A stretch of 64,000 nucleotides of DNA from Candidatus Acidulodesulfobacterium ferriphilum (GCA_004195035.1 SGBD01000004.1:162969-226968), one strand, 5' to 3'. Shown: positions 46,757-56,372, counted from the stretch's first letter. Notes: generated from the letters alone by a model not told the origin. Made by a program: numbers and translations.

Positions 46757-46774
46757 GGATGTAACATTTAACCC

Positions 46775-46876
46775 AAAATTGCCGATAGAGATTTTTAAAT
46801 ATATCGCAATACATTAAAAACACTGGATTCCCGCTTTTGCGGGAATCCAGAAAAAGAAATTTCTATCGGCAATTTT
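46775..46876. repeat. Nested inverted repeat, MITE-like
   Basis: Outer arms AAAATTGCCGATAGA (46775-46789) and TCTATCGGCAATTTT (46862-46876) are perfect 15-bp inverted repeats. Inside, CTGGATTCCCGC (46823-46834) and GCGGGAATCCAG (46839-46850) form a perfect 12-bp stem with loop TTTT. The 102-bp unit has no coding capacity. The inner stem resembles widespread bacterial palindromic repeats, so this may be one repeat nested in another. Confidence 0.6.
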
Positions 46877-47068
46877 CAGATTTAATTTAATCATTGACTT
46901 ATTTAAAAATCTTATTTAAAGATATTATTAAATAACCGAAAATATGGCATAATAAGCCATAACGATATTTATAAAATTTATTTATTTGTGACATAAATCA
47001 ATGAATTCATTTTAATAAAAGTTTAAATTTAAATTAGCGCAAAAAGGCATAAAACAAGCGGAGGATAA

Positions 47069-47641
47069 ATGGAAACGATAAACGATATCATTTTAAATTA
47101 CTTGTCTTCCTTCAGCGATACCCGTAACGGCGGCAGATCGGTTAAATCTTTTTTGGAATCTTGGCTCTGCCTTACTTTAATCGCTCAAATAAACATCAAT
47201 AAACACTCCTATAAAAACAAAAACGATAAAGATAAATTAGAGTTTTTATTTAAAGACTTTAAGGCTAATATTGCCGCCATATTGAACGATAAGGATAATA
47301 TAGCAAAACTTAAAAATATCCTTGATATCGTGGAATCGGGCTGTCCGATATTAATAACAAAGTTTGACGATATTAAGGAAACGATGAGCAAAGCCGAAGG
47401 TATCGGAGATTTAAAAGAAAAAGAGCTTGATTATTTTATGGATTGCACCGTAAGTCTAATCCATCTGGGCAAAAATAAACTGTTTAAATCCTTCAGTCTG
47501 GATTCTTTAGCCGAAGATTACAGCAACTTTGATATTATATTTTGCGAAAATGCGTCTATATTAATATATAATATCATCAAAGCCGTTATTGCTCCCTCCG
47601 TTCAGACATTCCGAATATCCCCAAAAGGCTCGGAAGCATAA
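47069..47641 (+). CDS. Hypothetical protein, 190 aa
   Basis: Predicted soluble and mainly helical, no signal peptide, no recognised family. Two Cys-containing stretches (LESWLCLTLIAQ, YFMDCTVSLIHLG) do not form an obvious metal motif. It has a strong GGAGG ribosome site 5 bp before ATG, and codon use resembles its neighbours, so it is very likely expressed. It stands alone on the plus strand between receptor 3 and a convergent lipoprotein gene. Confidence 0.7.
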   Translation: METINDIILNYLSSFSDTRNGGRSVKSFLESWLCLTLIAQININKHSYKNKNDKDKLEFLFKDFKANIAAILNDKDNIAKLKNILDIVESGCPILITKFDDIKETMSKAEGIGDLKEKELDYFMDCTVSLIHLGKNKLFKSFSLDSLAEDYSNFDIIFCENASILIYNIIKAVIAPSVQTFRISPKGSEA

Positions 47642-47688
47642 TCACGAAATTAACTATGACGGATAAGTTTATACGCCCCGCCCCTAAC

Positions 47689-48120
47689 CTAATACCGCCA
47701 ATAAGGACATGGACATATCCACGGACCGAACGGGGGACCAAAATACCACTGCCGGTTATACCACAACCATCTGCGCCTTGCGCCCCTGATTGCGGCCCGC
47801 TCCTCTCTCGCCCTTATCCCTGTTTTAAGCATATAGTTCAGCACATTTGGGCAAACCCCCTGCTTATGCAGTTTTATTATTTCGCCTGCATTAAGGTAAA
47901 ATATCTCACCGCTTGCCCTTAACCTGTCAATTATTTCTTTTTGGGGAACATGATTTTTACACATCGATACAATCTGAGTGATAGAAAGGGGAGGCGGGGT
48001 AGGCTTTGTTACGGCGGCGCAACCGGAAACGGCTATACCTGTTATAAAAATTAAACTAACTATTAACGGCAGTTTTTTAAAATTCTTCCATGCCGCGTTT
48101 CCTGCCCGTTTCTTTTTCAT
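47689..48120 (-). CDS. Lipoprotein of unknown function
   Basis: 143 aa. A signal peptide with lipobox VSGC places the mature Cys at about residue 31 (GIAVSGCAAVTKP). The mature part has a short conserved-looking domain (ITQIVSMCKNHVPQKEIIDRL) and an Arg/Trp/Pro-rich end, PPFGPWICPCPYWRY. I prefer ATG 48120, 8 bp after GGAGGG, over an upstream TTG. The first bases overlap the preceding gene by 44 bp. It resembles small lipoproteins with an anti-sigma-like repeat but no firm family is recognised. Confidence 0.7.
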   Translation of the reverse strand: MKKKRAGNAAWKNFKKLPLIVSLIFITGIAVSGCAAVTKPTPPPLSITQIVSMCKNHVPQKEIIDRLRASGEIFYLNAGEIIKLHKQGVCPNVLNYMLKTGIRAREERAAIRGARRRWLWYNRQWYFGPPFGPWICPCPYWRY

Positions 48121-48568
48121 CCCCTGTTCCCTCCTCTTCAAACCATTCTTTATCTTCCATTCCTTCTTCTTCGACTTCTTCCCTAATTTCTTCTTCGGAT
48201 TCCTGTCCCTTTTCTTCCTCTTGCTCCTCTTCCAAATCCTTTAAATCGGACAATAAGTTTGATGCGGTATTGTAATATTCCTCAAATCTTTCCGAATTAT
48301 CCGTGCCCAAAGAAGCCTCCAACAGTTTAATAATACTTTCAGCAAGATCAATATTTACTTGAATTTCTTCACTGTCTTTAATTATGAGTTTGCATTTGGC
48401 GGTATAAAGCTCCAGATGCTTTACGGCAATCTGGAGGTCTATCGCAATTTTTTTCTTAATCCTTTTTTTATAACTTTCGTCCATTTTCTTTTCATCTAAA
48501 ATCGCTTTTAAGATAAGTTCCGTTTTTTTTAGTAATTCAATGCCGCTTTCCTCTACATATAAATCCAT
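48077..48568 (-). CDS. Acidic hypothetical protein
   Basis: 163 aa. Residues 1-110 are helical with regular heptad-like spacing; the last 50 residues are a low-complexity tail dominated by Glu (EEEQEEEKGQESEEE). No signal peptide or family is recognised. It has a GGAGG ribosome site at 8 bp. Its 3' end overlaps the lipoprotein start by 44 bp, so the two are translationally linked. Confidence 0.6.
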   Translation of the reverse strand: MDLYVEESGIELLKKTELILKAILDEKKMDESYKKRIKKKIAIDLQIAVKHLELYTAKCKLIIKDSEEIQVNIDLAESIIKLLEASLGTDNSERFEEYYNTASNLLSDLKDLEEEQEEEKGQESEEEIREEVEEEGMEDKEWFEEEGTGDEKETGRKRGMEEF

Positions 48569-48650
48569 AATAATATCCTCCGTTTTATTTTTATTCTTAC
48601 TTTTTTACATCTTTTCATATCTTTTTCATATCTTTATAAAAACATTTAAC

Positions 48651-49841
48651 TTATGAAAGAAAGGTATCCTCGAACCCGTTTGCGTACCTGTCCCTGTCCG
48701 TCAGCGGATCAAGCCCCCATAGGTTTTCTACATATTTAAGTATCGAGGCATGCTCATGTCTGACATTCGAGATATATCCTTTTTTAACGAACGGAGAGAT
48801 AATTATGCATCCCACCCTCATTCCAAGCCCGTAGTAATCGACAACGGGGGGTACGACATGGTCGTAAAACCCGCCGCATTCGTCCCAGTTTAAAAATATT
48901 GCCGATTTCGAAAACAGACGGCTTTTTCTTAAAGCTTCAATCCGTTTTACGGTATAAAGCATGCCTGTTTTAACATCTGCCGGCGGATGCTCGGAATTTT
49001 TAAAATCCGGAACAAGCCAGCTGAACTTAGGGAGCATCCCCTTTTTTATATCCTCGAAATACTCATGGGCCGGCCTGATTTTATTCCATAACCTTTTATC
49101 TTTCATAAAACTTTCGAACCATATAACGGGAACCCAGTGGTGAACATACTTTTTTGGATTCGGCCAGCCTTCTACATATATTTTCCACGATATTTTTGCT
49201 TTTTCAAGCCTGTTGAATATCGTGGGAAACTCGTAAGGTTTTCTTGGAGGAGCGTCGGTTATATGTCCGTTTGACTGCCCCGCAATCTGATAAAGCCTGT
49301 TTGGCTGGGTCGGAGCCATAATGGAATGAAAATAGTTCTGGCATAGCGCGAAGCTGGAAGCGTATAAATAATAAGGGTATAAAGCCTTTTTAGTATCGTA
49401 ATAGCCCATTATAACCTTATAATCGTCAACCGGCTGATTTATCCCGTTTAAGAAATACCCGTCCATCCTGCCGTTATTGTATATCGTATGAAGGCCTTCC
49501 CATGAATGGTTGGGGTCAACGCGGTCGGGGGTTACATAATTAAAACCTAAATCGTAGGGCTTAATGCTTCCGCCCATGCCGTTGGTTATTCCAAGCTCTA
49601 AGACTCTTTCGGGCTGTCCGTTTATCGTTTTATCCATCATGCCGAAATAGTGGTCGAAACTCCTATTTTCCTGCATTATTAAGACGATATGTTCCGGCTT
49701 TTTAAATTTATTTTTAGCTAAACCGGCGGCGGAACTTACGCTATTGCCTAAAGCATCCGCATCTTTAAGCCCAAAACCGCCTAAAGCCAACCCGCCTAAA
49801 AAACCTAATCCCGTTAATTTTATAAAGTCTCTTCTGTTCAT
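48651..49841 (-). CDS. Tat-exported phosphoesterase (phospholipase C / acid phosphatase family)
   Basis: 396 aa. A twin-arginine leader (MNRRDFIKLTGLGFLGGLAL) indicates export in folded form. The PF04185 domain follows: HIVLIMQENRSFDHYFGMM with the metal-binding E-N pair, SIMAPTQPNRLYQIAG, and FLNWDECGGFYDHVVPP near residue 310, where D and H bind metal. It hydrolyses phosphodiesters or monoesters such as phospholipid head groups. A good AGGAGG-like site precedes the ATG. A Pho-box-like array about 110 bp upstream supports phosphate-starvation control. Confidence 0.88.
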   Translation of the reverse strand: MNRRDFIKLTGLGFLGGLALGGFGLKDADALGNSVSSAAGLAKNKFKKPEHIVLIMQENRSFDHYFGMMDKTINGQPERVLELGITNGMGGSIKPYDLGFNYVTPDRVDPNHSWEGLHTIYNNGRMDGYFLNGINQPVDDYKVIMGYYDTKKALYPYYLYASSFALCQNYFHSIMAPTQPNRLYQIAGQSNGHITDAPPRKPYEFPTIFNRLEKAKISWKIYVEGWPNPKKYVHHWVPVIWFESFMKDKRLWNKIRPAHEYFEDIKKGMLPKFSWLVPDFKNSEHPPADVKTGMLYTVKRIEALRKSRLFSKSAIFLNWDECGGFYDHVVPPVVDYYGLGMRVGCIIISPFVKKGYISNVRHEHASILKYVENLWGLDPLTDRDRYANGFEDTFLS

Positions 49842-49948
49842 ATTTCCTCCGCTATAAAAGGTTAAAACCGTCAGGTCAAAATCGTTCTTAAAAGCAACAA
49901 TAAAACAACAATTTAGATTAGTATAACACCGCGGGCATCGATTTTTTA

Positions 49949-49995
49949 TTACAATTCTGTTAAATTTTTGTTAATTTTTATTACACTTTTGTTAC
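49949..49995. promoter_or_regulatory. Pho-box-like array between the phosphatase gene and kup
   Basis: TTAC or TTAA begins at 49949, 49960, 49971, 49981 and 49992, in 11- and 10-bp steps. It lies between divergent genes, 108 bp from the phosphatase start and about 90 bp from kup, and could act on either. Confidence 0.65.
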
Positions 49996-50082
49996 ATTTT
50001 CGTAATAATTTTAGTGTATAATGATATCCTGTATTTTTTTTAAAAAATAATATAACTATTACTTCATTTTAATTTTAAATTT

Positions 50083-51954
50083 TTGAATAACCCGAGCTTA
50101 GACAAAGCCAAAAAGGTTTTAACCGAGAATAAATCTTTAAAAGCCCTCGGCATCGTATTTGGAGATATAGGAACAAGCCCTATATATACGATTGCCGTTA
50201 TTTTTGCTTACCTCAGGGTCACAAGCGAAAATGTATGCGGAGTTATATCTCTTATAATATGGACATTAATCCTTTTGGTCACAATCCAGTATGTCTGGTT
50301 TGCCATGGGTATAAGCGAAAGGAATGAAGGCGGAACGATAATACTCAAAAATATTATCGAAAAATACGCAAAATCGGCAAAAGAAATAGCATTTATATCC
50401 GTAATATCGTATATTGCATTATCGCTTTTAATAGGCGACTCGGTTATCACCCCCGCCATAAGTATTCTGAGCGCGGTCGAAGGCATAAACTTAATACCTG
50501 TTTTTAAAAATGTAACAACCGATACCGTTATTTTTATAGCCGTAATAATTACCGTCAGCCTGTTTTGGTATCAGCATAAGGGAACGGAAAAAATAGCAAA
50601 GATATTCAGCCCCGTAATGCTCTTATGGTTTGTCGTAATCGGCGCTTCGGGTTTCGCGTCGTTAATGTACACTCCAGAAATTTTATTAAGGGTTATAAAT
50701 CCTTATAACGCTTTAAGTTTTTTATTCAACGGAAGTATTTCCGCAAACCGCTTAATTTCCCACGGCATTATTTCCTTATTCGTGCTGTCTGATGTAATCC
50801 TCTCGGCAACCGGAGGCGAAGCCCTGTATGCCGATATGGGTCATATCGGAAGGGAACCCATTACTAAAGCATGGTATTTCGTATTTATTATGCTTGTTTT
50901 AAATTATACAGGACAGGGCGCTTTTTTACTGAGCCACAGAGCCGATAAGAATACATTTTTCGAGATGCTTTATTCGCAGTCCCATTTATTTTACTTCCCT
51001 ATTTTAATTTTAAGCATCTTAGCAACGATTATAGCGTCTCAGGCGGTTATAAGCGGCATATTCTCCATTGTTTACCAGCTTATAAACAACAGAATCATAC
51101 CCCTGTTAAAAATAGATTACAAGTCCAGCGAAATACAATCCCAAATATATATAAGCTTTGCAAACTGGTTTTTATTTATAAGCGTTTTAACGGCAATAAT
51201 AATGTTCAGGACATCCAGCAACCTTGCTATGGCTTACGGTCTTGCCGTCAGCGGAACCATGACCTTTACGGGCATTTTAATAAATATGCATTTTTATCAC
51301 AAAAAAAGATACTTTATGCTGTTTATATCGCTTATAACGACATTCGCCGATATTATGTTTTTGGCTTCAAATTTATTATATAAAACTGCCGAAGGGGGTT
51401 ATTTTGCATTAATAATAGCAACAATTCCGTTCATTACAATAATGCTATATACAAAAGGGCAGAAAAAACTGCATAGCGTATATAAGATGACGGATTTAAA
51501 AGTGTTTTTAAAAGAATATGAATATCGTTATAGTAATTTCACCAAATTAAAAGGAACATCCCTGTTTTTTGCCAGCCTTTCCGACAAGGTCTCTCCGTAT
51601 ATTGTCAAAACAATGTTTGATAATAATATAATGTATGAAAAAAACATATTTGTTTCCATAGAAAGAACCGAAAAACCTTACGGAATAACCGATGCGCTTA
51701 AAGAGGACATAGCCCCGGGACTCAGTCAGCTTGCCGTAAGCGCGGGATATTCCGAAGTGGTCGATGTGGAAGAGATATTAAAGCAGTACAATATCGACGA
51801 AACCGTTATATTTTATGGTTTTGAAGATATCGTCAGCACTAACCCGCTCTGGAGGATTTTTGCCCTAATTAAGAAATTATCCCCCTCTTTTGTAAGATTT
51901 TATAAGCTTCCTGCCGAAAAAGTGCATGGCGTAATGGTAAGGGTTAAAATGTGA
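50083..51954 (+). CDS. kup: Kup-type potassium transporter
   Basis: 623 aa. About 12 transmembrane helices in the first 430 residues, then a cytoplasmic C-terminal domain. The family signature near the N-terminus is ALGIVFGDIGTSPIYT (about 21-36); ALYADMGHIGR and FLLSHRADKNTFFEM are further Kup motifs. It imports K+ with protons, useful in acid habitats. The start is TTG at 50083 with no clear ribosome site; no better in-frame start is seen. Confidence 0.93.
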   Translation: MNNPSLDKAKKVLTENKSLKALGIVFGDIGTSPIYTIAVIFAYLRVTSENVCGVISLIIWTLILLVTIQYVWFAMGISERNEGGTIILKNIIEKYAKSAKEIAFISVISYIALSLLIGDSVITPAISILSAVEGINLIPVFKNVTTDTVIFIAVIITVSLFWYQHKGTEKIAKIFSPVMLLWFVVIGASGFASLMYTPEILLRVINPYNALSFLFNGSISANRLISHGIISLFVLSDVILSATGGEALYADMGHIGREPITKAWYFVFIMLVLNYTGQGAFLLSHRADKNTFFEMLYSQSHLFYFPILILSILATIIASQAVISGIFSIVYQLINNRIIPLLKIDYKSSEIQSQIYISFANWFLFISVLTAIIMFRTSSNLAMAYGLAVSGTMTFTGILINMHFYHKKRYFMLFISLITTFADIMFLASNLLYKTAEGGYFALIIATIPFITIMLYTKGQKKLHSVYKMTDLKVFLKEYEYRYSNFTKLKGTSLFFASLSDKVSPYIVKTMFDNNIMYEKNIFVSIERTEKPYGITDALKEDIAPGLSQLAVSAGYSEVVDVEEILKQYNIDETVIFYGFEDIVSTNPLWRIFALIKKLSPSFVRFYKLPAEKVHGVMVRVKM

Positions 51955-51977
51955 ATACTTGAAAATATAAAAAATAC

Positions 51978-53294
51978 TTAATCCTTATAATTTTTATCCT
52001 TTCCCCATAAGAATTTAAGGCGGTTCTTAAGCTCCTTCTCTATTCCTATGTCTTCGGGGCGGTAATAAATTCGGGAAGACAGCTCGGGCGGAAGATACGG
52101 CTGCTTTACGAAATGGTTTTCAAAATTATGAGCATATTTATACCCTTTGTGGTAATCCAAATCTCTCATTAGTTTTGTCGGCGCGTTTCTTAAATGAAGC
52201 GGCACGGTAACGCCGGGAAAGTCTTTTACATCTTTTAAAGCCTCCTCGATAGCAAGGTAGCTTGCGTTTGACTTGGGACAGCTTGCAAGATAAACGGCGG
52301 TCTGTGATAAAATAATGCGGGCCTCCGGCATACCAATAACATTAACGGCATTAAAACAGCTGACGGCAAGATTTAAGCCTTCGGGTTCGGCATTCCCGAT
52401 GTCTTCGGAAGCCAAAATTATCATTCTTCTTGCGATAAATTTAATATCTTCTCCCGAATCCAGCATCTTTGCAAGCCAGAATACCGCTCCATCCGGGTCG
52501 CTCCCCCTTATGCTTTTAATGAAAGCCGAAATCGTATTATAATGCTCCTCCCCCGTTTTATCGTATTTTGACTTTCTAAGGTATGCCTCTTCTATAATCT
52601 TTTCGGTCAATATTATCTCGCCCTTATCGCCTTGCTTCGCAAGGTTGACCGCAATTTCAAGAGCGTTTAACATTATGCGGGCGTCGCTTCCAGAATATTG
52701 GATCAGGATATTTATATCCTCTTTATCTATAAAAATCTTCTTTTTCTTTAGAACTTCGTCCGTATTTAAGGCTCTATCTATTATTTTACTTAAATCATCC
52801 TCGGATAATGGATTCAGGGTAAATACCAATACCCTCGAAAGAATTGGCGAGTTTATTTCAAACGACGGATTTTCCGTAGTTGCGCCAATTAATATAAGGC
52901 TTCCTTCTTCGATAGAATGCAAAAGTAAATCCTGCTGAGACTTGTTAAAACGGTGGATTTCATCGATAAAAAGAATTACGGGCTTTTTATAGTGCTTAAA
53001 ACTAATATCGGCTTTGTCTATAAATTCCCTTAACTCTTTAACGCCTGTAGAAACCGCAGAAATACTGTAAAACTCGTAATCAAAAGCATTTGCAATAATA
53101 CCTGCAAGGGTGGTTTTTCCGCTTCCCGGCGGACCCCAAAGTATCATCGAGCGGATAAACTTGGAATCCAGCATATTCCTTAACGACTTATCCTTGTCGA
53201 GAAGATGGGACTGACCGATAAATTCGGATAGGACCTTAGGTCTAAGCCTGTCGGCAAGCGGCGGTAAAAAATCGCGGTTATTAAAAAAACTCAT
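51978..53294 (-). CDS. rarA: Replication-associated recombination protein A (RarA/MgsA)
   Basis: 438 aa AAA+ ATPase that acts at stalled forks. Walker A is LWGPPGSGKTTLAG (about 53-66), Walker B ILFIDEIHRFNKSQQ, sensor region LIGATTENPSFEINSPILSR. The C-terminal part includes RGSDPDGAVFWLAKML and APTKLMRDLDYHKGY, which distinguish RarA from RuvB. It is convergent with kup, 23 bp apart. Confidence 0.95.
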   Translation of the reverse strand: MSFFNNRDFLPPLADRLRPKVLSEFIGQSHLLDKDKSLRNMLDSKFIRSMILWGPPGSGKTTLAGIIANAFDYEFYSISAVSTGVKELREFIDKADISFKHYKKPVILFIDEIHRFNKSQQDLLLHSIEEGSLILIGATTENPSFEINSPILSRVLVFTLNPLSEDDLSKIIDRALNTDEVLKKKKIFIDKEDINILIQYSGSDARIMLNALEIAVNLAKQGDKGEIILTEKIIEEAYLRKSKYDKTGEEHYNTISAFIKSIRGSDPDGAVFWLAKMLDSGEDIKFIARRMIILASEDIGNAEPEGLNLAVSCFNAVNVIGMPEARIILSQTAVYLASCPKSNASYLAIEEALKDVKDFPGVTVPLHLRNAPTKLMRDLDYHKGYKYAHNFENHFVKQPYLPPELSSRIYYRPEDIGIEKELKNRLKFLWGKDKNYKD

Positions 53295-53540
53295 AAAAAT
53301 TCACCCCTGTAGCCTATATTCCGACATAAATTGCATACATAAATAAACAAATCTTGCTCATTTCATATTCGTCTTTTTTTTGAATTCGGCTTAACAGTTA
53401 CGGAAATGATAAACTGCATATATGTATATATAATTAATGAAAATTTAACATGATATTATCGGATAAGAAATGACGGCGGCGGCAAGCAGGGGAAACAAAA
53501 TAAATTTGGAGGCTTAATTTTGATACTACGCCTATTTTTT

Positions 53541-53921
53541 TTAAAATTCGTTATATTTCTTATTGGAACCCCATGCCTTATCTACGGGGTATTTTACCTC
53601 GTTTACCTTCATTTTAGCTTCAAACGACTCTGTAATATCGATGCCATATTTTTGAGAAAATCTCAATATAAAATAAAATATATCGGCTAATTCGTGGCTG
53701 ATTTCCTTAAGTTTTTCATTATCATTCATCAAAAGCCGTATTTCTGCGTCATCTTTAAATCTAAAAAATTCTAAAAGTTCCGATGCCTCGGTTATTATGC
53801 CTATGGCAAGGTCTTTCGCATTATGATACCTGTCCCAATCCCTCTTTTCGCAAAATTCCCTTACCGCATCTTTCAATTCGGCAACGGTTGACTGCGAATC
53901 ATTTTTTAAATAGCTTCCCAT
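53541..53921 (-). CDS. MazG-like nucleotide pyrophosphohydrolase
   Basis: 126 aa, the short single-domain MazG/dCTPase-like type. Metal-binding motifs are EASELLEFFRF (about 50-60) and HELADIFYFILRF (about 95-107), the E-x-x-E and E-x-x-D helices of the all-alpha NTP-PPase superfamily. It probably removes damaged or excess dNTPs. It is 42 bp downstream of lgt on the same strand. Confidence 0.88.
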   Translation of the reverse strand: MGSYLKNDSQSTVAELKDAVREFCEKRDWDRYHNAKDLAIGIITEASELLEFFRFKDDAEIRLLMNDNEKLKEISHELADIFYFILRFSQKYGIDITESFEAKMKVNEVKYPVDKAWGSNKKYNEF

Positions 53922-53963
53922 TCTGCGAATTTCCTTTGTTCTTTATTACACATTTTCATTTTA

Positions 53964-54821
53964 TTATAATTCTTTATATTTATAATGCCTGTAGATTAAG
54001 ACTGCTATCGAAATTATAACGGCAAACATGCTTAGCACCTGTGAAACCCTGATACTGTTCCCCAGCCATAAACTGTCTATCCTTGTGCCTTCCGTAAAAA
54101 ATCTGGTCGTTCCGTACCAAATTAAATAACCTATAAGTATCTTTCCGGCAACCTTAGGTTTTTTTCTCGAAAGCCACATCAAAAATATGAATCCAAAGAA
54201 ATCCGGAACAGACTCGTAAAAAAAAGACGGTTCAAAGTGGGCATACATAGTCAGGTTCTTTGGATAAGCCGTTTGAAAAGGGTATCCCCATAACCCAAAT
54301 ATCAAATGTTTTGGGGTGTAGGCGTTTACGGGGCGCATTGCCTTCGCAATAGGAAGCCCCCATTTAACGGGATAGCCGAAAGCCTGCTGGTCTATAAAAT
54401 TCCCCCACCTGCCGATAGCCTGCCCTAAAAGAAGACTCGGGGCCAGCATATCTATATACCGCCAGATATTTAATTTCTTTATCCTAGTATATAGATAAAG
54501 CGTTAAAAGTCCGCCTATTTCTCCGCCGTATATCGCAAGTCCGCCTTGCCATATATAAAAAACACTTATAAGGTTTTTTGCGTAATACCCCCATGCAAAT
54601 ACGACATAATAAAAGCGCGCAAAAATAATCGACATCGGTATGGCAAATACCATAATGTTAATTATGTTTTCGGGATCCTCGCCCCAGGATTTTGCCCTAA
54701 AATATGCTATCGCTATACCGATAACAAAGCCGATACCTATCAAAATTCCGTACCAATGAACAGGAAGCGGTCCTACAAATATTATCGGATCGGGCGCATG
54801 CCAGCTGTTAAAATTAAACAT
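53964..54821 (-). CDS. lgt: Prolipoprotein diacylglyceryl transferase
   Basis: 285 aa polytopic inner-membrane enzyme that attaches diacylglycerol to the lipobox Cys. The Lgt signature is LGQAIGRWGNFIDQQAFG (about 136-153), and the catalytic-region His in FNSWHAPDPI and PVHWYGILIG are present at the N-terminus. Seven or so transmembrane helices. Consistent with the lipoproteins encoded at 47.7-48.1 kb and 58.8-59.4 kb. Confidence 0.95.
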   Translation of the reverse strand: MFNFNSWHAPDPIIFVGPLPVHWYGILIGIGFVIGIAIAYFRAKSWGEDPENIINIMVFAIPMSIIFARFYYVVFAWGYYAKNLISVFYIWQGGLAIYGGEIGGLLTLYLYTRIKKLNIWRYIDMLAPSLLLGQAIGRWGNFIDQQAFGYPVKWGLPIAKAMRPVNAYTPKHLIFGLWGYPFQTAYPKNLTMYAHFEPSFFYESVPDFFGFIFLMWLSRKKPKVAGKILIGYLIWYGTTRFFTEGTRIDSLWLGNSIRVSQVLSMFAVIISIAVLIYRHYKYKEL

Positions 54822-54891
54822 AATAATGTCCTTTAATTTATAAATTTAGTTAATTTATTGCCGTTATAAGAAGCGCGCTGCCCGACATCTG

Positions 54892-56178
54892 CTACTTAAT
54901 AGATTTAGCAAATGCGTAAGTTCTTTCAAAATATTCGTTTGACAGGCTGGTTATCGTTACCGTACCGGCGCCGGAATTTTCCTGAATAAATTTTCCATGC
55001 CCTATGTAAATCCCGACATGCGAAATATAAGGAGCATAAGTCCTGAAAAATAATAAGTCTCCCGGCTTTAATCTGCTTTTAGGGATATATTTGCCTAATC
55101 TTGATTGCTCGCGGGCCGTCCTCGGAAGATGTATATTATCCTTTGCAAATACGCGCTGAACAAAACCGGAACAATCCATGCCGGTTCTTGTCGTTCCGCC
55201 CCAAGCATACGGAACGCCTTTATACCTGAACGCGGTATCGACTATCTTTCTTCCGATACTCACATGATTGTTTCTTTTAGCCGCGTTATGTTTAGGGCCG
55301 TTATTTTTTTTGCCGCCGGTTAAAACTTGAAAAGTCGCAACCCTATAATAATTGTATTTATTATCATTATTGTTATTATTAATTTGAGCGGTCCTATAAC
55401 TTTCAGGCACTACCAGAACGGCCCCCTGCCTTATCACATTGGAATAAAGGCCGTTTAATTTTCTTAAGTCGGCAACGGAAGTTCCGTATTTTTGAGCTAT
55501 CAAAGACAGCGTATCGCCAAACTGCACTTTGTAATGGCCGTAGGTAACGGCGGGGCGGTAGGCGGAATGATTATAACCGCCGGAGACTACTTTTAACTTT
55601 TCACCAGGATATATTATATAGTTATGAAGACCGTTAAAAGACATTATGGAGGCAACCGTAGTGTTATGGCTGTCCGCAATCTGACTGAGCGTTTCTCCCG
55701 GTTGGACGGTTACAACAGCGGAAACCTGAGGCTGAGCTTGATTTGCATTTTCGTGAACAGGCACTACCAGAACGGCCCCCTGCCTTATCACATTGGAATA
55801 AAGGCCGTTTAATTTTCTTAAGTCGGCAACGGAAGTTCCATATTTTTGAGCTATCAAAGACAGCGTATCGCCAAACTGCACTTTGTAATGGCCGTAGGTA
55901 ACGGCGGGGCGGTAGGCGGAATGATTATAACCGCCGGAGACTACTTTTAACTTTTCACCAGGATATATTATATAGTTATGAAGACCGTTAAAAGACATTA
56001 TGGAGGCAACCGTAGTGTTATGGCTGTCCGCAATCTGACTGAGCGTTTCTCCCGGTTGGACGGTTACAGTCGTAATAAAAGAATAAGCGTTTAAAGAAAA
56101 AATACCGATAAAAGCCAGCGAAATAAATAAAATAAACAAAAAAAATTTAGCGAGCAAAGAAAAATTTATTTTATTCAT
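54892..56178 (-). CDS. LysM-NlpC/P60 peptidoglycan endopeptidase
   Basis: 428 aa. A signal peptide (about 1-35) is followed by four LysM domains arranged as two nearly identical pairs (about 37-140 and 155-258). The C-terminal NlpC/P60 cysteine peptidase (about 310-425) has nucleophile C336 in DCSGFVQRVF and H387 in SHVGIYIGHGKF. It cleaves peptide stems in the periplasm. The LysM pairs were duplicated recently (see repeat). Confidence 0.92.
   Translation of the reverse strand: MNKINFSLLAKFFLFILFISLAFIGIFSLNAYSFITTVTVQPGETLSQIADSHNTTVASIMSFNGLHNYIIYPGEKLKVVSGGYNHSAYRPAVTYGHYKVQFGDTLSLIAQKYGTSVADLRKLNGLYSNVIRQGAVLVVPVHENANQAQPQVSAVVTVQPGETLSQIADSHNTTVASIMSFNGLHNYIIYPGEKLKVVSGGYNHSAYRPAVTYGHYKVQFGDTLSLIAQKYGTSVADLRKLNGLYSNVIRQGAVLVVPESYRTAQINNNNNDNKYNYYRVATFQVLTGGKKNNGPKHNAAKRNNHVSIGRKIVDTAFRYKGVPYAWGGTTRTGMDCSGFVQRVFAKDNIHLPRTAREQSRLGKYIPKSRLKPGDLLFFRTYAPYISHVGIYIGHGKFIQENSGAGTVTITSLSNEYFERTYAFAKSIK
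55404..56068. repeat. 311-bp direct repeat encoding LysM pairs
   Basis: Positions 55404-55714 and 55758-56068 are the same apart from a single substitution noted at about 55488/55842 (G versus A). The period is 354 bp (118 codons), so the frame is kept. A recent in-frame duplication or ongoing gene conversion. Confidence 0.95.
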
Positions 56179-56372
56179 TTAATCTTTACCACCCCATTGG
56201 TAATTTCTTAATAACTTATTTATTTTTTATTTATTTTCGATTATATTTGCTTCCCGTCATTCCGCCGATGCGGAAACGGCAAACCACTTTTTTATGTATA
56301 TTACTACAACAGAATTAAGTATGTCAAGGAAATCCGACCGAAATTTTTAAAATATTTAATATTTTTCCGGAT

